Source of the DNA: Gemmata massiliana
GTDB taxonomy: Bacteria; Planctomycetota; Planctomycetia; Gemmatales; Gemmataceae
Length of the DNA: 64,000 nucleotides
Assembly: GCA_000531095.1 (NCBI GenBank)
Contig: HG799465.1
Coordinates: 181,324-245,323, forward strand
Reading direction: 5' to 3'
The notes under the pieces are model-generated. The model was not told the DNA's origin. It worked only from the letters and a program-made list of their open reading frames with translations, and did no database searches. Of the stretch, positions 55,526 through 64,000 are shown piece by piece; position 1 is the stretch's first letter, and every line of letters begins with the position of its first letter. Position numbers and translations under genes: made by a program.

Positions 55526-56575
55526 ATGTTCCGTTGCCTGGCTGTGACCACAGTCGCCCTCGCCACCATTGTCGCTACCGGGGCACTGCGCCCCGCGCGC
55601 AGCACGGCCGCCGACGATCCGAAACTGCCGATGACCATCGGCTCCGTCGAACGCAAGGACGCGAAGCTCGACGCTCTCATCCCCAAGGACGCGAAAATCG
55701 AAGTTCTGGCCGGCGGGTTCAAGTGGACCGAGGGACCGGTGTGGGACAAAAAGAACAACGCGCTGCTCTTCACCGATATTCCGAACAACCGCGTTGTGCG
55801 CTGGTCCGCGAAGGACGGGGTGAAGGAAGATTTCATTAAGCCCAGCGGGTACACGGGCAAGGACGAGTTCAAGGGGTACGAACCGGGCGCCAACGGCCTC
55901 GCATTCGATAAAGACGGCAATCTCATCCTCTGCCAGCACGGTGACCGGCGGATCGCTCGACTCGGCAAGGACGGCAAGTTCGAGACACTCGCCGACAAGT
56001 ACATGGGGAAGCGGTTCAACAGCCCGAACGACCTCGTGCTCGCGAAGAACGGCGACCTGTTCTTCACCGACCCGCCCTACGGCCTGCCCGAGCAGATGAA
56101 AGACCCCAAGAAGGAACTCGATTTCCAGGGCGTCTACCGCCTCTCGCCGAAGGGCGAGGTCACGCTCCTGACGAAAGAGATGTCGCGCCCCAACGGGATC
56201 GCGCTGGCGCCCGACGAGAAGACGCTCTACGTCGCCAACTCCGACCCGGACAAGGCGATCCTGATGGCGTTCCCGATCAACGCCGACGGCACGCTCGGCA
56301 AGGGCAAGGTGATCTTCGACGCGACGGCCGACGTGAAGGCCAACCCGAACAAGGGACTGCCCGACGGCCTGAAGGTGGACGCGAAGGGGAACATCTTCGC
56401 CACCGCGGTGAACGGCGTGTACGTCTGCTCCCCCGAAGGCACGCTGATCGGCCGCATCCTCACCAATGATAAGACCGCGAACTGTGCGTGGGGCGACGAC
56501 GGGAGTGTGCTGTACCTGGCCACGAACGACAAGCTCACCCGCATCAAGACGACGACGAAGGGCTTGGGGTGGTAG
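55526..56575 (+). CDS. Secreted SMP-30/gluconolactonase-like protein
   Basis: The 349-residue product has a signal peptide (LAVTTVALATIVATGALRPA) and a six-bladed beta-propeller of the SMP-30/gluconolactonase type. Motifs include FKWTEGPVWDKKNNALLFTD, NSPNDLVLAKNGDLFFTDPP and LPDGLKVDAKGNIFAT, where Glu, Asn and Asp normally bind the metal. It probably hydrolyses a sugar lactone outside the cytoplasm; such genes are abundant in planctomycetes. GGAG lies 10 bases before ATG at 55526. Confidence 0.9.
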   Translation: MFRCLAVTTVALATIVATGALRPARSTAADDPKLPMTIGSVERKDAKLDALIPKDAKIEVLAGGFKWTEGPVWDKKNNALLFTDIPNNRVVRWSAKDGVKEDFIKPSGYTGKDEFKGYEPGANGLAFDKDGNLILCQHGDRRIARLGKDGKFETLADKYMGKRFNSPNDLVLAKNGDLFFTDPPYGLPEQMKDPKKELDFQGVYRLSPKGEVTLLTKEMSRPNGIALAPDEKTLYVANSDPDKAILMAFPINADGTLGKGKVIFDATADVKANPNKGLPDGLKVDAKGNIFATAVNGVYVCSPEGTLIGRILTNDKTANCAWGDDGSVLYLATNDKLTRIKTTTKGLGW

Positions 56576-56607
56576 TGCAGTAGAGGTGCGTATCCTGTCG
56601 CAACAAT

Positions 56608-56636
56608 GTGGCCCCGCCTTTTGTGGGCTGGGCCAC
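56608..56636. terminator. Candidate bidirectional terminator hairpin
   Basis: GTGGCCC (56608-56614) and GGGCCAC (56630-56636) form a perfect 7-bp stem around a 15-base loop, in the short gap between the convergent SMP-30 and lysS genes. No clear U-run flanks it, so support is moderate. Confidence 0.4.
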
Positions 56637-56678
56637 CTGCATTTCCAAACTGGCACGAGCATGGCCGGTCGGTTGGTC

Positions 56679-58175
56679 TTACTTCGCTTCGGGGCGCAGC
56701 AGCGGGAATAGGATCACGTCGCGGATGGTCTGCGTGTTGGTGAGCAGCATCACGAGCCGGTCGATGCCGATCCCCAAACCGCCCGCGGGCGGCATCCCGT
56801 GGCGCAGCGCGCGAATGAAATCGTGGTCCATCTTGGCCATCGAATCTTCGTCGGACAGCCCGGCCAGTTGCTGCGTGAACGTCTGCTCCTGCGTGATCGG
56901 GTCGTTCAGTTCGGTGTAAGCGTTCGCCAGTTCCATGCCGTGAACGTACAACTCGAACCGCTCCGCGATCGCGGGGTTCTCGCGCTTCCGCTTGGTCAGC
57001 GGGCACAACGGGGACGGGTAGTCGTACACGAACACCGGCCCGACCAGCTTCTCTTCCACCAAGTCCTCGAACAGTTCCTGCACGAGAACGACGTGCGCCT
57101 TCGCGACCTTCGGCGCGCCCTTCGTCGGGGCCATTTCGAGTTCGATGTTCTCGGCCCGCGCTGCGGCCCGCACCGCGACCTCGTCGGTCATGTCGCAGCC
57201 GACGTGTTCGTGGAACAGGTCCGCGTACTTCGCGCGCTGGAACGGCGGCTCGAAGTTCACCGTCTTCTCGCCGAACGGGATCGTGCGCCCGCCCCCCAGG
57301 ATATCAACGCAGGCCACGATCAACCCCTCGGTCAGGTCCATCATGCTGCGGTAGTCGCCGTAAGCCTGGTACAGTTCGAGCATGGTGAACTCGGGGTTGT
57401 GTCGCGGGCTGATGCCCTCGTTGCGGAACACCCGACCGAGTTCGTACACCTTTTCGATCCCGCCGACCAGTAGGCGCTTCAGGGGCAGTTCGAGCGCGAT
57501 GCGCACGAACAGATCGATGTCGAGCGCGTTGTGGTGCGTCTCGAACGGGCGCGCGGCCGCCCCGCCCGCGATCGCGTGCAGCGTGGGCGTTTCCACCTCC
57601 ATGTAGCCCTGAGCGTCGAGGTGGGTGCGGATCGTGCGGATGATCTTCACGCGCTGGTGCGCGCGGCGCAGCGTGTCCGGGGTGTAGATCATGTCGAGGT
57701 ACCGGTGCCGCAACCGGAACTCGATGTCCCCCATCCCGAACACGTCCTTCGGGTGCGGTTCCAGGCTCTTCGTGAGGAACGTCAGCTTCTCGACCTGGAT
57801 CGTGAGTTCGCCGGTCTTCGTCTTGCCGAACTCGCCGTCCACGCCAACGAGATCCCCGAGGTCGAGCAGTTGTGCGACCTGCCACTCCTGCGGCGTGACC
57901 TTGTTCACGCGGATCATCAACTGCACGCGCCCGGTCTGGTCCCAGATTTCGAGGAACAGGAGCTTCCCGCCGGTGCGGTAGCGCACCACGCGCCCAGCGG
58001 CGCGCACCTTCGGCCCCGGCTTCGTCTCGTCGAAGTTCTCGGCCGGGAGCTGGCGGATGTCGCCGATCGGTTGGGCGTTGTCGAACCGCTGGCCCCACGG
58101 GTCGAGGCCGAGGGCCTCGATCTGCTGGAGCTTTTGGAGCCGAACTTCGGCGAGGTCGGATGTTTCTTCGGGCAC
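56679..58175 (-). CDS. lysS: Lysyl-tRNA synthetase, class II
   Basis: LysS charges tRNA-Lys. The 498-residue protein has an N-terminal OB fold (VRAAGRVVRYRTGGKLLFLE) and the class II catalytic core: motif 1 (HLDAQGYMEVETPTL), motif 2 (VFRNEGISPRHNPEFTMLE) and motif 3 (GLGIGIDRLVMLL near the end). Length is standard. The start is a GTG at 58175 (MPEETSDLAEV). It is transcribed alone on the minus strand. Confidence 0.96.
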   Translation of the reverse strand: MPEETSDLAEVRLQKLQQIEALGLDPWGQRFDNAQPIGDIRQLPAENFDETKPGPKVRAAGRVVRYRTGGKLLFLEIWDQTGRVQLMIRVNKVTPQEWQVAQLLDLGDLVGVDGEFGKTKTGELTIQVEKLTFLTKSLEPHPKDVFGMGDIEFRLRHRYLDMIYTPDTLRRAHQRVKIIRTIRTHLDAQGYMEVETPTLHAIAGGAAARPFETHHNALDIDLFVRIALELPLKRLLVGGIEKVYELGRVFRNEGISPRHNPEFTMLELYQAYGDYRSMMDLTEGLIVACVDILGGGRTIPFGEKTVNFEPPFQRAKYADLFHEHVGCDMTDEVAVRAAARAENIELEMAPTKGAPKVAKAHVVLVQELFEDLVEEKLVGPVFVYDYPSPLCPLTKRKRENPAIAERFELYVHGMELANAYTELNDPITQEQTFTQQLAGLSDEDSMAKMDHDFIRALRHGMPPAGGLGIGIDRLVMLLTNTQTIRDVILFPLLRPEAK

Positions 58176-58323
58176 GGGTGTGTTCCGTTGTGTGAGTAAC
58201 GTTAGAGGCGTTTTATCCGCTAGTAAGAATCAAGGACACCCGACGCCCGCCCGGTGTTCGCCCCGACGTGGCACGGCGCCCGCGCAACGGGTATCGTAAC
58301 CCCACTCATTATGGGGCTGTGCG

Positions 58324-60891
58324 ATGAACGACGAAGCGGCACTCATCGCGGCGATCGCGGCCGCGCCCGACGACCGGCACCTGCCGCTGGTCTTCGCGGA
58401 CTGGCTCGACGATCGCGGCGACCCGCGCGGGGCGTGGATTCGCCACCCCGCTGTTTCTCTCTGGATGCCACCCAACTACGAGAACCCGATCCCGAAGTTA
58501 CTTGCCGCGCTCGCGGCGGATAAGCGCGTGATCGATGTGCGCCGGGCCGCGGAAGTGATTGGGGAGCCGATCGTCCCGGGGCTGATCGAGCTACTCAGGC
58601 ACGAGAAACCACGAGTTCGGCGGCAGGCGTGCATGTGCTTGCGGAACATCGGCAAGCGCGCAAAAGAGGCCGTCCCCGCACTACTCGACGTGCTCGGCGA
58701 TCCCGAACGCGACGTGCGCGAACAGGCCGCGAAAGCCCTCAAGGATATCGGAGCGACCGGAATCACCGATACCGATCAACTGAAAGCCGCGCTCACCGAC
58801 GACGACTGGAGCGTGCGCCACGCGGCGAGCCAGGTACTCGGTTCGATGCGCGCGAAGGGGAGCGTACTCCAAGAATTCGTTGAACAACTCGACAGCCCCG
58901 ATCCCGACGACCGCCAGGAAGCGATCCGCGGGTTAATGCAGCTCGACACCGCGGATGCGGTACCCGCGTTTGATCGCGCGCTCGATGATCCCGAAGTGGC
59001 GGTGCGCGAAGTTGCGGTTCAGGCACTCGGCCGGTTGAAATTTGCAGACGCATCGGGAGCATTATGCCGCGCGATGAAGGACCGCGTCGCGACGATTCGC
59101 AAGAGCGCGGCCCGTCAACTCGGGAGCGGCGGTCGTTACGCAGCCCTCACGCCGGAAGTGGTCGCGGCACTTGTCGCCTTGCTCGATGATCCGGTACCCG
59201 ATGTGCGCGCAGCGGCGTGTACCACAATCGCTCGATTCGATAGCCCGCTAGTGCCTCCTCTAATCCCGCGCGTTGTTGCGTTGCTTGATGACCTCAGCAC
59301 CGAAGTCCAGCAAAGCGCGATCAGCGCGCTCGGCAGCATTGCCAGAGGTAATAAGGCCGCACTCAAAGCCCTGACCGCGCAACTCAGCAACCTCGATCCC
59401 AAGCACCGCCAACTTGCTGTTAACGCTATTGGAATCGTTGGGCGAAATGATTCGGGCGCGCTCACTGCACTCACTCCGCTCTTCAGCGATCTGGTCGAGG
59501 AGGTGGCGTATGAAGCGACCAGCGCCATCGGCAACTGGGAGAAGCTCCCGGCTTCGGTTGCGGCCCCACTTCTCGAGCGACTCTCTCGGTTGCGAGACGC
59601 CGATCAACAGGTGCACGCGATCGCGGGTGTTCTGGTTGCGCTCGGCCGATTCGAGGAGCCACCCGCCGGGGTGATCGAAGCACTCCGCGAGGCCGTGCGC
59701 AATCCCCCCGTCGGGTACGGTCAGCTGAGCGCAATCGAGGCGCTTGCTGCTCTGGGGCCGGCAGCAGTTCCGGCAATTCCGGATCTCGTTGCCCTGTTCA
59801 CTCGCGACGATCCGCCCGTGAACTACTACGCGCATTCGTTCGCGGTGACGGCACTCGTCCGTGTCGGCGAACGCGGGCGCGACCAGCTTGTTGCGTTGCT
59901 CGATACCGAGAGTGACGACACGCGCACGATTATCCTTCAGGGTTTACGAGATCAGGGAAGCGCCGCACTACCGTTCCTGCCCGCCGTGCTCCGCCTCTAC
60001 CACCGCACGACCGACGAGCGGCACCAGGCACTCATCGTAGAACTGATCCGCGCCCTTGGTCCCGAGGCGAACGCCGCGATTCCGGACCTGTTGGCGGCCC
60101 TCGAAACGACGCAATCGAGGCACACCAGAACCAACACGCTCCGCGCGCTCCAGCAGTTCGGTACGGCGTTCCGTCCACATCTGCCGCAGTTGATCGAGTT
60201 CGCCCGTCGGCCCGAGTTCGTGAACGATCTCGATACAATTGCCACGATCGTATCGCATTTCGCCCCGCGTGAACCGCAGGTCAAAGATCCGTTGCGCGAA
60301 TTTCTGCGTGCGGCCGCGCCAGATGAAACAGACGACAGTGCTCAGCGTCGGGTCAAAAAATTTACCCGGCAAATCTGCGCGAGTGCGCTGTTCGCGTTGA
60401 ACGACGCGACACTATTGCCGGAGCTTGCACGGTTGGTTGACGATCCCGAACCCGATATCCGCGTGGCCATCGCCTACGAACTGAATCGGCTCGACACGCC
60501 GGCCGTTCTCCCGCTCCTTCGGCGGTTACTTGGCGACAGTACGGAGACGGTACGCCTGCGTGCGATCGAGGTATTGGTCCGACGCAACGACACCTCCGCC
60601 GAAACAAGCGCCGCGCTGGTTCATGCGGTCGAGGCCCACGCGGTGAAAGTGCGCCGGGCGGCGATCGATGCGCTGGGCAAGTTGAATGTGAGCACCGACG
60701 CGGTTCTCGCGGCACTCTCCACCGCAACGAGTGACAGCGACAAAAAAGTGGCCGAGCGCGCTGCGATTGTACTGCGGAAATTGGCCCCGAAAGCACCGAA
60801 ACCCGCTCCCGCGCGAGCCAAGAAACCACCGGCGCCGACGAACCCCAAAGGGGGCCTGCGCCAGCCGAAGGAAAAGAAGAAGCCCCAATGA
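58324..60891 (+). CDS. TIGR02996 domain plus HEAT-repeat protein
   Basis: This 855-residue protein begins with the Gemmata-type repeat-companion domain TIGR02996 (ALIAAIAAAPDDRHLPLVFA followed by DWLDDRGDPRGAW). About fifteen or more HEAT repeats follow, for example REAVRNPPVGYGQLSAIEAL, with regular A-x-x-AL-x-x-IG patterns. The tail is basic and rich in Pro/Lys (PKPAPARAKKPPAPTNPKGG). A large binding solenoid is inferred. There is no signal peptide. ATG at 58324 was used. Confidence 0.88.
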   Translation: MNDEAALIAAIAAAPDDRHLPLVFADWLDDRGDPRGAWIRHPAVSLWMPPNYENPIPKLLAALAADKRVIDVRRAAEVIGEPIVPGLIELLRHEKPRVRRQACMCLRNIGKRAKEAVPALLDVLGDPERDVREQAAKALKDIGATGITDTDQLKAALTDDDWSVRHAASQVLGSMRAKGSVLQEFVEQLDSPDPDDRQEAIRGLMQLDTADAVPAFDRALDDPEVAVREVAVQALGRLKFADASGALCRAMKDRVATIRKSAARQLGSGGRYAALTPEVVAALVALLDDPVPDVRAAACTTIARFDSPLVPPLIPRVVALLDDLSTEVQQSAISALGSIARGNKAALKALTAQLSNLDPKHRQLAVNAIGIVGRNDSGALTALTPLFSDLVEEVAYEATSAIGNWEKLPASVAAPLLERLSRLRDADQQVHAIAGVLVALGRFEEPPAGVIEALREAVRNPPVGYGQLSAIEALAALGPAAVPAIPDLVALFTRDDPPVNYYAHSFAVTALVRVGERGRDQLVALLDTESDDTRTIILQGLRDQGSAALPFLPAVLRLYHRTTDERHQALIVELIRALGPEANAAIPDLLAALETTQSRHTRTNTLRALQQFGTAFRPHLPQLIEFARRPEFVNDLDTIATIVSHFAPREPQVKDPLREFLRAAAPDETDDSAQRRVKKFTRQICASALFALNDATLLPELARLVDDPEPDIRVAIAYELNRLDTPAVLPLLRRLLGDSTETVRLRAIEVLVRRNDTSAETSAALVHAVEAHAVKVRRAAIDALGKLNVSTDAVLAALSTATSDSDKKVAERAAIVLRKLAPKAPKPAPARAKKPPAPTNPKGGLRQPKEKKKPQ

Positions 60892-60968
60892 AGTTCCCGC
60901 TCGGTCCGTGACCGGTGCCGAACGGGTGGGTACACTGGTCCGACCACTTCACCACGGAGACGCTCATC

Positions 60969-61934
60969 ATGGCCGACGACGCCCCCGCGACGCCCCCGAA
61001 CGACAAGCCCGAGGAGCCGAAGAGCCTCATCGAAAAGGCCGGCGCCGCGCTCCCGATCGCACTGACCGCGCTCGCAACCGTGTTCGCGTCCATGTCCAAC
61101 GGCGCGCTTCAGGAAGCGATGTACTGGAAGTCCCAGGCCGCGCAGGACCAGTCGAAATCGACGAACCAGTGGTCGCTCGCCGGATTCAAACGGGACCGCG
61201 CGCTGATTATGCAGACGACCGCGGTTCAGTTGCGCGCCTCGTCCGGCTACGCGCCCGCCAAATTCGATGTCACGCTAAAAGACGTTGCCACTCCTGAGGA
61301 GCTTCAAAAGGCTCGTGCGTGGCTCACTGAACGCGGTGAAAAGGGTGGACCGCCGCCCGTCAAACTGCCCGACATTGAGGACGAGAAGATCAAGGAACTG
61401 CGCGACGCGATCGAACACCGCGAACCCGAGCGCGACCTGCTCAAAAAGGCCGGGCGCGTCGAGATGGCGAAGATCACCAAGGCGATCGATGACGCTGAGA
61501 AGTACACCGAGCACACCGACAAGGAATGGACCCCGACGCTGAATCTGGCGAACGGGCTGGTGCGGGCACAACTCGCGTTCAATCCGGACGCCCCGGACGC
61601 GGCCAAGAAGTCCGCGAGCGCGACCGCCGCACAAGCCGCGGGCTTCGACCTCGAAGAGCGCCGGTACCGGGCCGAGTCGCGGTTGAATCAGGGGATCGGG
61701 TTCCTGTACGAGATCCGCACGAAGGTGAGCGCGGCCGAGAGCGACAAGCACCGCAAGAAGAGCGAGTTCCTCTCCTACGCGATGCTCGTGGCCCAAATCG
61801 GCGCGGTCGCGTCGTCGCTGGCGCTGGCCCGCAAGCAGAAGAACGTGCTGTGGCTGTTCGCCGCGATGGTCGGGCTGGTCTCCGTCGTCGTTGGCGGGTA
61901 CGCTTTTATCCCGCCCGCGTTGCTCCCGTTCTGA
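60969..61934 (+). CDS. Membrane protein, DUF4337-like
   Basis: The 321-residue product has one N-terminal membrane helix (LPIALTALATVFASMSNGA), a long charged helical middle with likely coiled coil (EKIKELRDAIEHREPERDLL) and two C-terminal helices (FLSYAMLVAQIGAVASSLAL and LWLFAAMVGLVSVVVGGYAF). The arrangement and the MYWKSQAAQDQSKSTNQWS stretch resemble DUF4337 proteins, function unknown. ATG at 60969 follows GGAG. Confidence 0.7.
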   Translation: MADDAPATPPNDKPEEPKSLIEKAGAALPIALTALATVFASMSNGALQEAMYWKSQAAQDQSKSTNQWSLAGFKRDRALIMQTTAVQLRASSGYAPAKFDVTLKDVATPEELQKARAWLTERGEKGGPPPVKLPDIEDEKIKELRDAIEHREPERDLLKKAGRVEMAKITKAIDDAEKYTEHTDKEWTPTLNLANGLVRAQLAFNPDAPDAAKKSASATAAQAAGFDLEERRYRAESRLNQGIGFLYEIRTKVSAAESDKHRKKSEFLSYAMLVAQIGAVASSLALARKQKNVLWLFAAMVGLVSVVVGGYAFIPPALLPF

Positions 61935-61987
61935 TTCGTGTTACGGGGGGCGGGTCGCGTGCTCGCACCATAACGGAAAGGCTTCCC

Positions 61988-62752
61988 ATGCACGGCACGG
62001 AGCGCCGACTCAGCGAACAACTGTTTCACGACCGGCAGGCCGCGGAGCGCGCCGAAGCGTTCCGCGCGGGCCGGGCCGACCTCCGGTTCGATACGGACTC
62101 CTACCTCGATCACGAAACCTGGGTGCGCCCCGCGTTCGAGGCGCTCGGCCCGCTGCGTGGGAAGCACGCACTCGACTACGGGTGCGGGCACGGTATGGCT
62201 GCCGTTGCGATGGCCCGCGCCGGCGCGACCGTGACTGCATTTGATCTGTCGCCTGGGTACGTGAACGAAGCCTGTGCCCGGGCCGTTGCGAACGGCGTGC
62301 GCATCGAGTGCGTCGCTGCCGACGGCGAAGATCTTCCGTTCCCGGACGCCTCGTTCGACGCAGTTTGGGGCAACGCGATCCTGCACCACCTCGACCTAGC
62401 TAAAGCCGGAACGGAGCTGCGTCGTGTCCTCAAACCGGGCGGAATCGCTGTGTTCTGTGAACCGTGGGGCGGGAACCCGCTCCTGGGTTTCGCACGTGGC
62501 TCACTCCCGTACCCTGGCAAAGACCGCACGCCGGACGAACACCCGCTCACACACCGCGACCTGCAACCGCTACGCGACATCTTCCCGTCGGTCGAGGTCC
62601 GCGGGTTTCAGCTACTCGGGATGGTGCGTAGGGTGTGGCGCAATCGCCACGCGCTGGGCCTCCTCGACACGGCCGACACACACTTACTTCGCGCTTTACC
62701 CGCTTTGGGGAACTGGTGCCGCTACGCGGCCATCGTGTTACGGAACGCCTAG
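61988..62752 (+). CDS. Class I SAM-dependent methyltransferase
   Basis: This 254-residue protein has the SAM-binding motif I ALDYGCGHGMAAVAMARAGA, followed by the Asp after strand 2 (TVTAFDLSPGYV) and the motif IV region FDAVWGNAILHHLDLAKAG. The substrate is unknown; small-molecule methyltransferases of this type act on quinones, lipids or natural products. GGAAAGG precedes ATG at 61988. The following gene lies about 80 bases downstream. Confidence 0.9.
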   Translation: MHGTERRLSEQLFHDRQAAERAEAFRAGRADLRFDTDSYLDHETWVRPAFEALGPLRGKHALDYGCGHGMAAVAMARAGATVTAFDLSPGYVNEACARAVANGVRIECVAADGEDLPFPDASFDAVWGNAILHHLDLAKAGTELRRVLKPGGIAVFCEPWGGNPLLGFARGSLPYPGKDRTPDEHPLTHRDLQPLRDIFPSVEVRGFQLLGMVRRVWRNRHALGLLDTADTHLLRALPALGNWCRYAAIVLRNA

Positions 62753-62833
62753 GTGGGGGTAGCGGTGTGCGGGCACGACCGCTTGCACCGGGCGCCGACC
62801 ATTTACGCGAGGAACAGTTCCAGGGATAAGCCG

Positions 62834-63502
62834 ATGACCGAAGCGGAATGGCTGGCGTGCGAAGAACCAATGGAGATATTGGATGCCCTTGAACTTGAAG
62901 TACACCTTCGCGCTAAAGCCCGGATTATGCGATCCTGGCGCCTCGTTCGCTGGTTCGCGCCAAAGGCATCACTAACGGACGACCGGCGCCCATTCTTCAC
63001 GCCGCGTCAACTCTATCTTCTAGCCTGTGCCGTAAATCGCGTGTTTTGGAAGGCGCACAACGGCGACGCGCTTTCTTCGTCCCTCGCTCTCGAGGAACGC
63101 TTTGCCGACGGGGAAATCACACTCGCAGAGTTGCTGGCCGACGACCCGGAACGCCAGTGGCACTGGCCGAATCCGCCGCACCTAATTTCCAACGTGTTTC
63201 GTCGTGGCCGCTGGCCCCCGGCATTTGAGGGGACCGGCCGCGTGTACTGCAATCTGACGCGCGACATTTTCGGGAACCCGTTCCGCCCGGCCGCGTTCTC
63301 CCCCGCGTGGCGCACCTCGACCGTTCTCGCACTTGCGTCTCAAATGTACATATCGCGGGATTTCGGCGCGATGCCGATCCTGGCTGACGCACTTCAGGAG
63401 GGCGGCTGCGACAACGCCGATGTGCTCAACCACTGTCGCGATGCCAACGCACCGCACGTGCGTGGGTGTTGGGTCGTTGATCTGGTTTTGGGGAAGGAGT
63501 AA
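62834..63502 (+). CDS. Gemmata-type hypothetical protein (paralog of the 24.7-kb gene)
   Basis: The 222-residue product begins MTEAEWLACEEPMEILDALE, a start shared by many related Gemmataceae proteins. It has FFTPRQLYLLACAVNRVFWK and ends SRDFGAMPILADALQEGGC...LNHCRDANAPHVRGCWVVDLVLGK. The C-terminal block recurs in the gene at 24720-25826. No catalytic or membrane motif was seen; function unknown. The AGGGATAAG before ATG at 62834 supports the start. Confidence 0.8.
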   Translation: MTEAEWLACEEPMEILDALELEVHLRAKARIMRSWRLVRWFAPKASLTDDRRPFFTPRQLYLLACAVNRVFWKAHNGDALSSSLALEERFADGEITLAELLADDPERQWHWPNPPHLISNVFRRGRWPPAFEGTGRVYCNLTRDIFGNPFRPAAFSPAWRTSTVLALASQMYISRDFGAMPILADALQEGGCDNADVLNHCRDANAPHVRGCWVVDLVLGKE

Positions 63503-63572
63503 CTGCGGAGATTTGATGTGTAACTGCCGCTCACAGCGCGAGCGGACGACACGTCGTGCGAGACCGACCGCA

Positions 63573-64000
63573 TTAGTGGCCGTGAGCCAGTGACTTACCT
63601 GTAATTTGTTCCATGATCCAGCGGTTCGCGTCCCCGAGCATGTCGGAGTGAACGCAGTGTGCGGTCGCGTAGCGGTTCATGCGCACGTCCGATCCCGCTC
63701 GCGTGAGCTGAGTCACAGCGCGCCGGGCTTCCGTAACCGGCACAACCGGGTTCGCGGTGCCGTGGCCGATCAGGATACGGAGCTGATTCGCGCGCACGCG
63801 GCCCTTCGGCAGTCGGCCGTTTAGTGCGACCACACCGGCCGCACAGGTACCCATCGATAGGCCCAGGCGGTACGCGGCGGTGGCGCCTTCACCGATCCCC
63901 ATGAGGAACACGCGGTCGGGATTAACGCTGAACTGGCTCGTCGCGTATGCGAGTGCGGCCTTCGTTCCCCGGTCCGGCTGCCCCTCGCCCCAACCGAACG
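63573..64000 (-). CDS. Alpha/beta hydrolase, C-terminal part; gene continues beyond the window
   Basis: The visible part reads FGWGEGQPDRGTKAALAYAT...NPDRVFLMGIGEGATAAYRL. A GxGxG nucleophile elbow appears as GIGEG, where Glu stands in place of the usual Ser unless the family differs. Then come ILIGHGTANPVVPVTEARRA (acid region) and ATAHCVHSDML (His region). It resembles a phospholipase/carboxylesterase. The 5' end lies beyond 64000. The lack of a clear nucleophile Ser in this stretch is odd. Confidence 0.65.
   Translation of the reverse strand, partial: FGWGEGQPDRGTKAALAYATSQFSVNPDRVFLMGIGEGATAAYRLGLSMGTCAAGVVALNGRLPKGRVRANQLRILIGHGTANPVVPVTEARRAVTQLTRAGSDVRMNRYATAHCVHSDMLGDANRWIMEQITGKSLAHGH

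Noticed and set aside
1-64000. tRNA or rRNA genes
   Set aside because: No TpsiC-type or rRNA-like conserved stretches were recognised by eye; a tRNA scan would settle this.

Overview
The window is high-GC DNA from a planctomycete, most likely a Gemmata-type member of the Gemmataceae. The evidence is a DUF1559 prepilin-like protein, a TIGR02996 repeat-companion domain fused to HEAT repeats, two proteins sharing a C-terminal motif I associate with Gemmata-type paralogs, a large STAND/WD40 protein and a large Ser/Thr-kinase signalling protein. No rRNA, tRNA, CRISPR array or complete insertion sequence was seen.

Layout. 0-10 kb: a transposase remnant, an RND efflux pump with its adaptor, a response regulator, a hybrid histidine kinase and a thioredoxin-like membrane protein. 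10.8-17.5 kb: an apparent operon of a secreted protein, an ABC ATPase (broken in this assembly), an ABC permease and a secreted HEAT-repeat protein. 17.6-25.8 kb: a two-subunit TPP decarboxylase, an esterase, a response regulator, a DapA-family protein, a secreted thioredoxin-like protein, a DegT aminotransferase carrying inserted repeats, and a Gemmata-type paralog. 25.9-30.6 kb: small genes, an IS630 transposase remnant, a DUF350/lipoprotein/P-II operon, a secreted hydrolase, a gene-poor AT-richer stretch and a decayed gene.

30.8-49.0 kb is the most interesting part. It holds a lipoxygenase with all five iron ligands, a caspase-like (C25/gingipain-type) peptidase, a CHAT-nSTAND1-WD40 protein, an alpha/beta hydrolase, a Ser/Thr kinase-pseudocyclase-ATPase-TPR protein, a catalase-related haem protein, a RoxA-like dihaem cytochrome and a cytochrome P450. 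Four of the eight are lipid- or peroxide-oxidation enzymes, one is a possible lipase, and three are signalling or death-type proteins. I infer an oxylipin or lipid-peroxidation pathway placed under caspase/STAND/kinase control. This is a hypothesis from gene order and motifs, not a demonstrated system.

49.6-64 kb: a DUF1559 protein with a secreted partner carrying one CxxCH, miaA-ybeY-rhodanese, a POT peptide transporter, an SMP-30 family protein, lysS, a TIGR02996-HEAT protein, a membrane protein, a methyltransferase, a second Gemmata-type paralog and a truncated hydrolase.

Assembly quality matters for reading this window. A loxP-type sequence with the flanks of the Roche/454 Titanium paired-end linker lies inside the ABC ATPase gene at 13409-13449. 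At least seven otherwise healthy reading frames are broken by single-base changes, nearly all in homopolymer runs (about 68, 13310, 18182, 22290, 23465, 37755 and 45493). I therefore treat these genes as probably intact in the organism and give their reconstructed extents.
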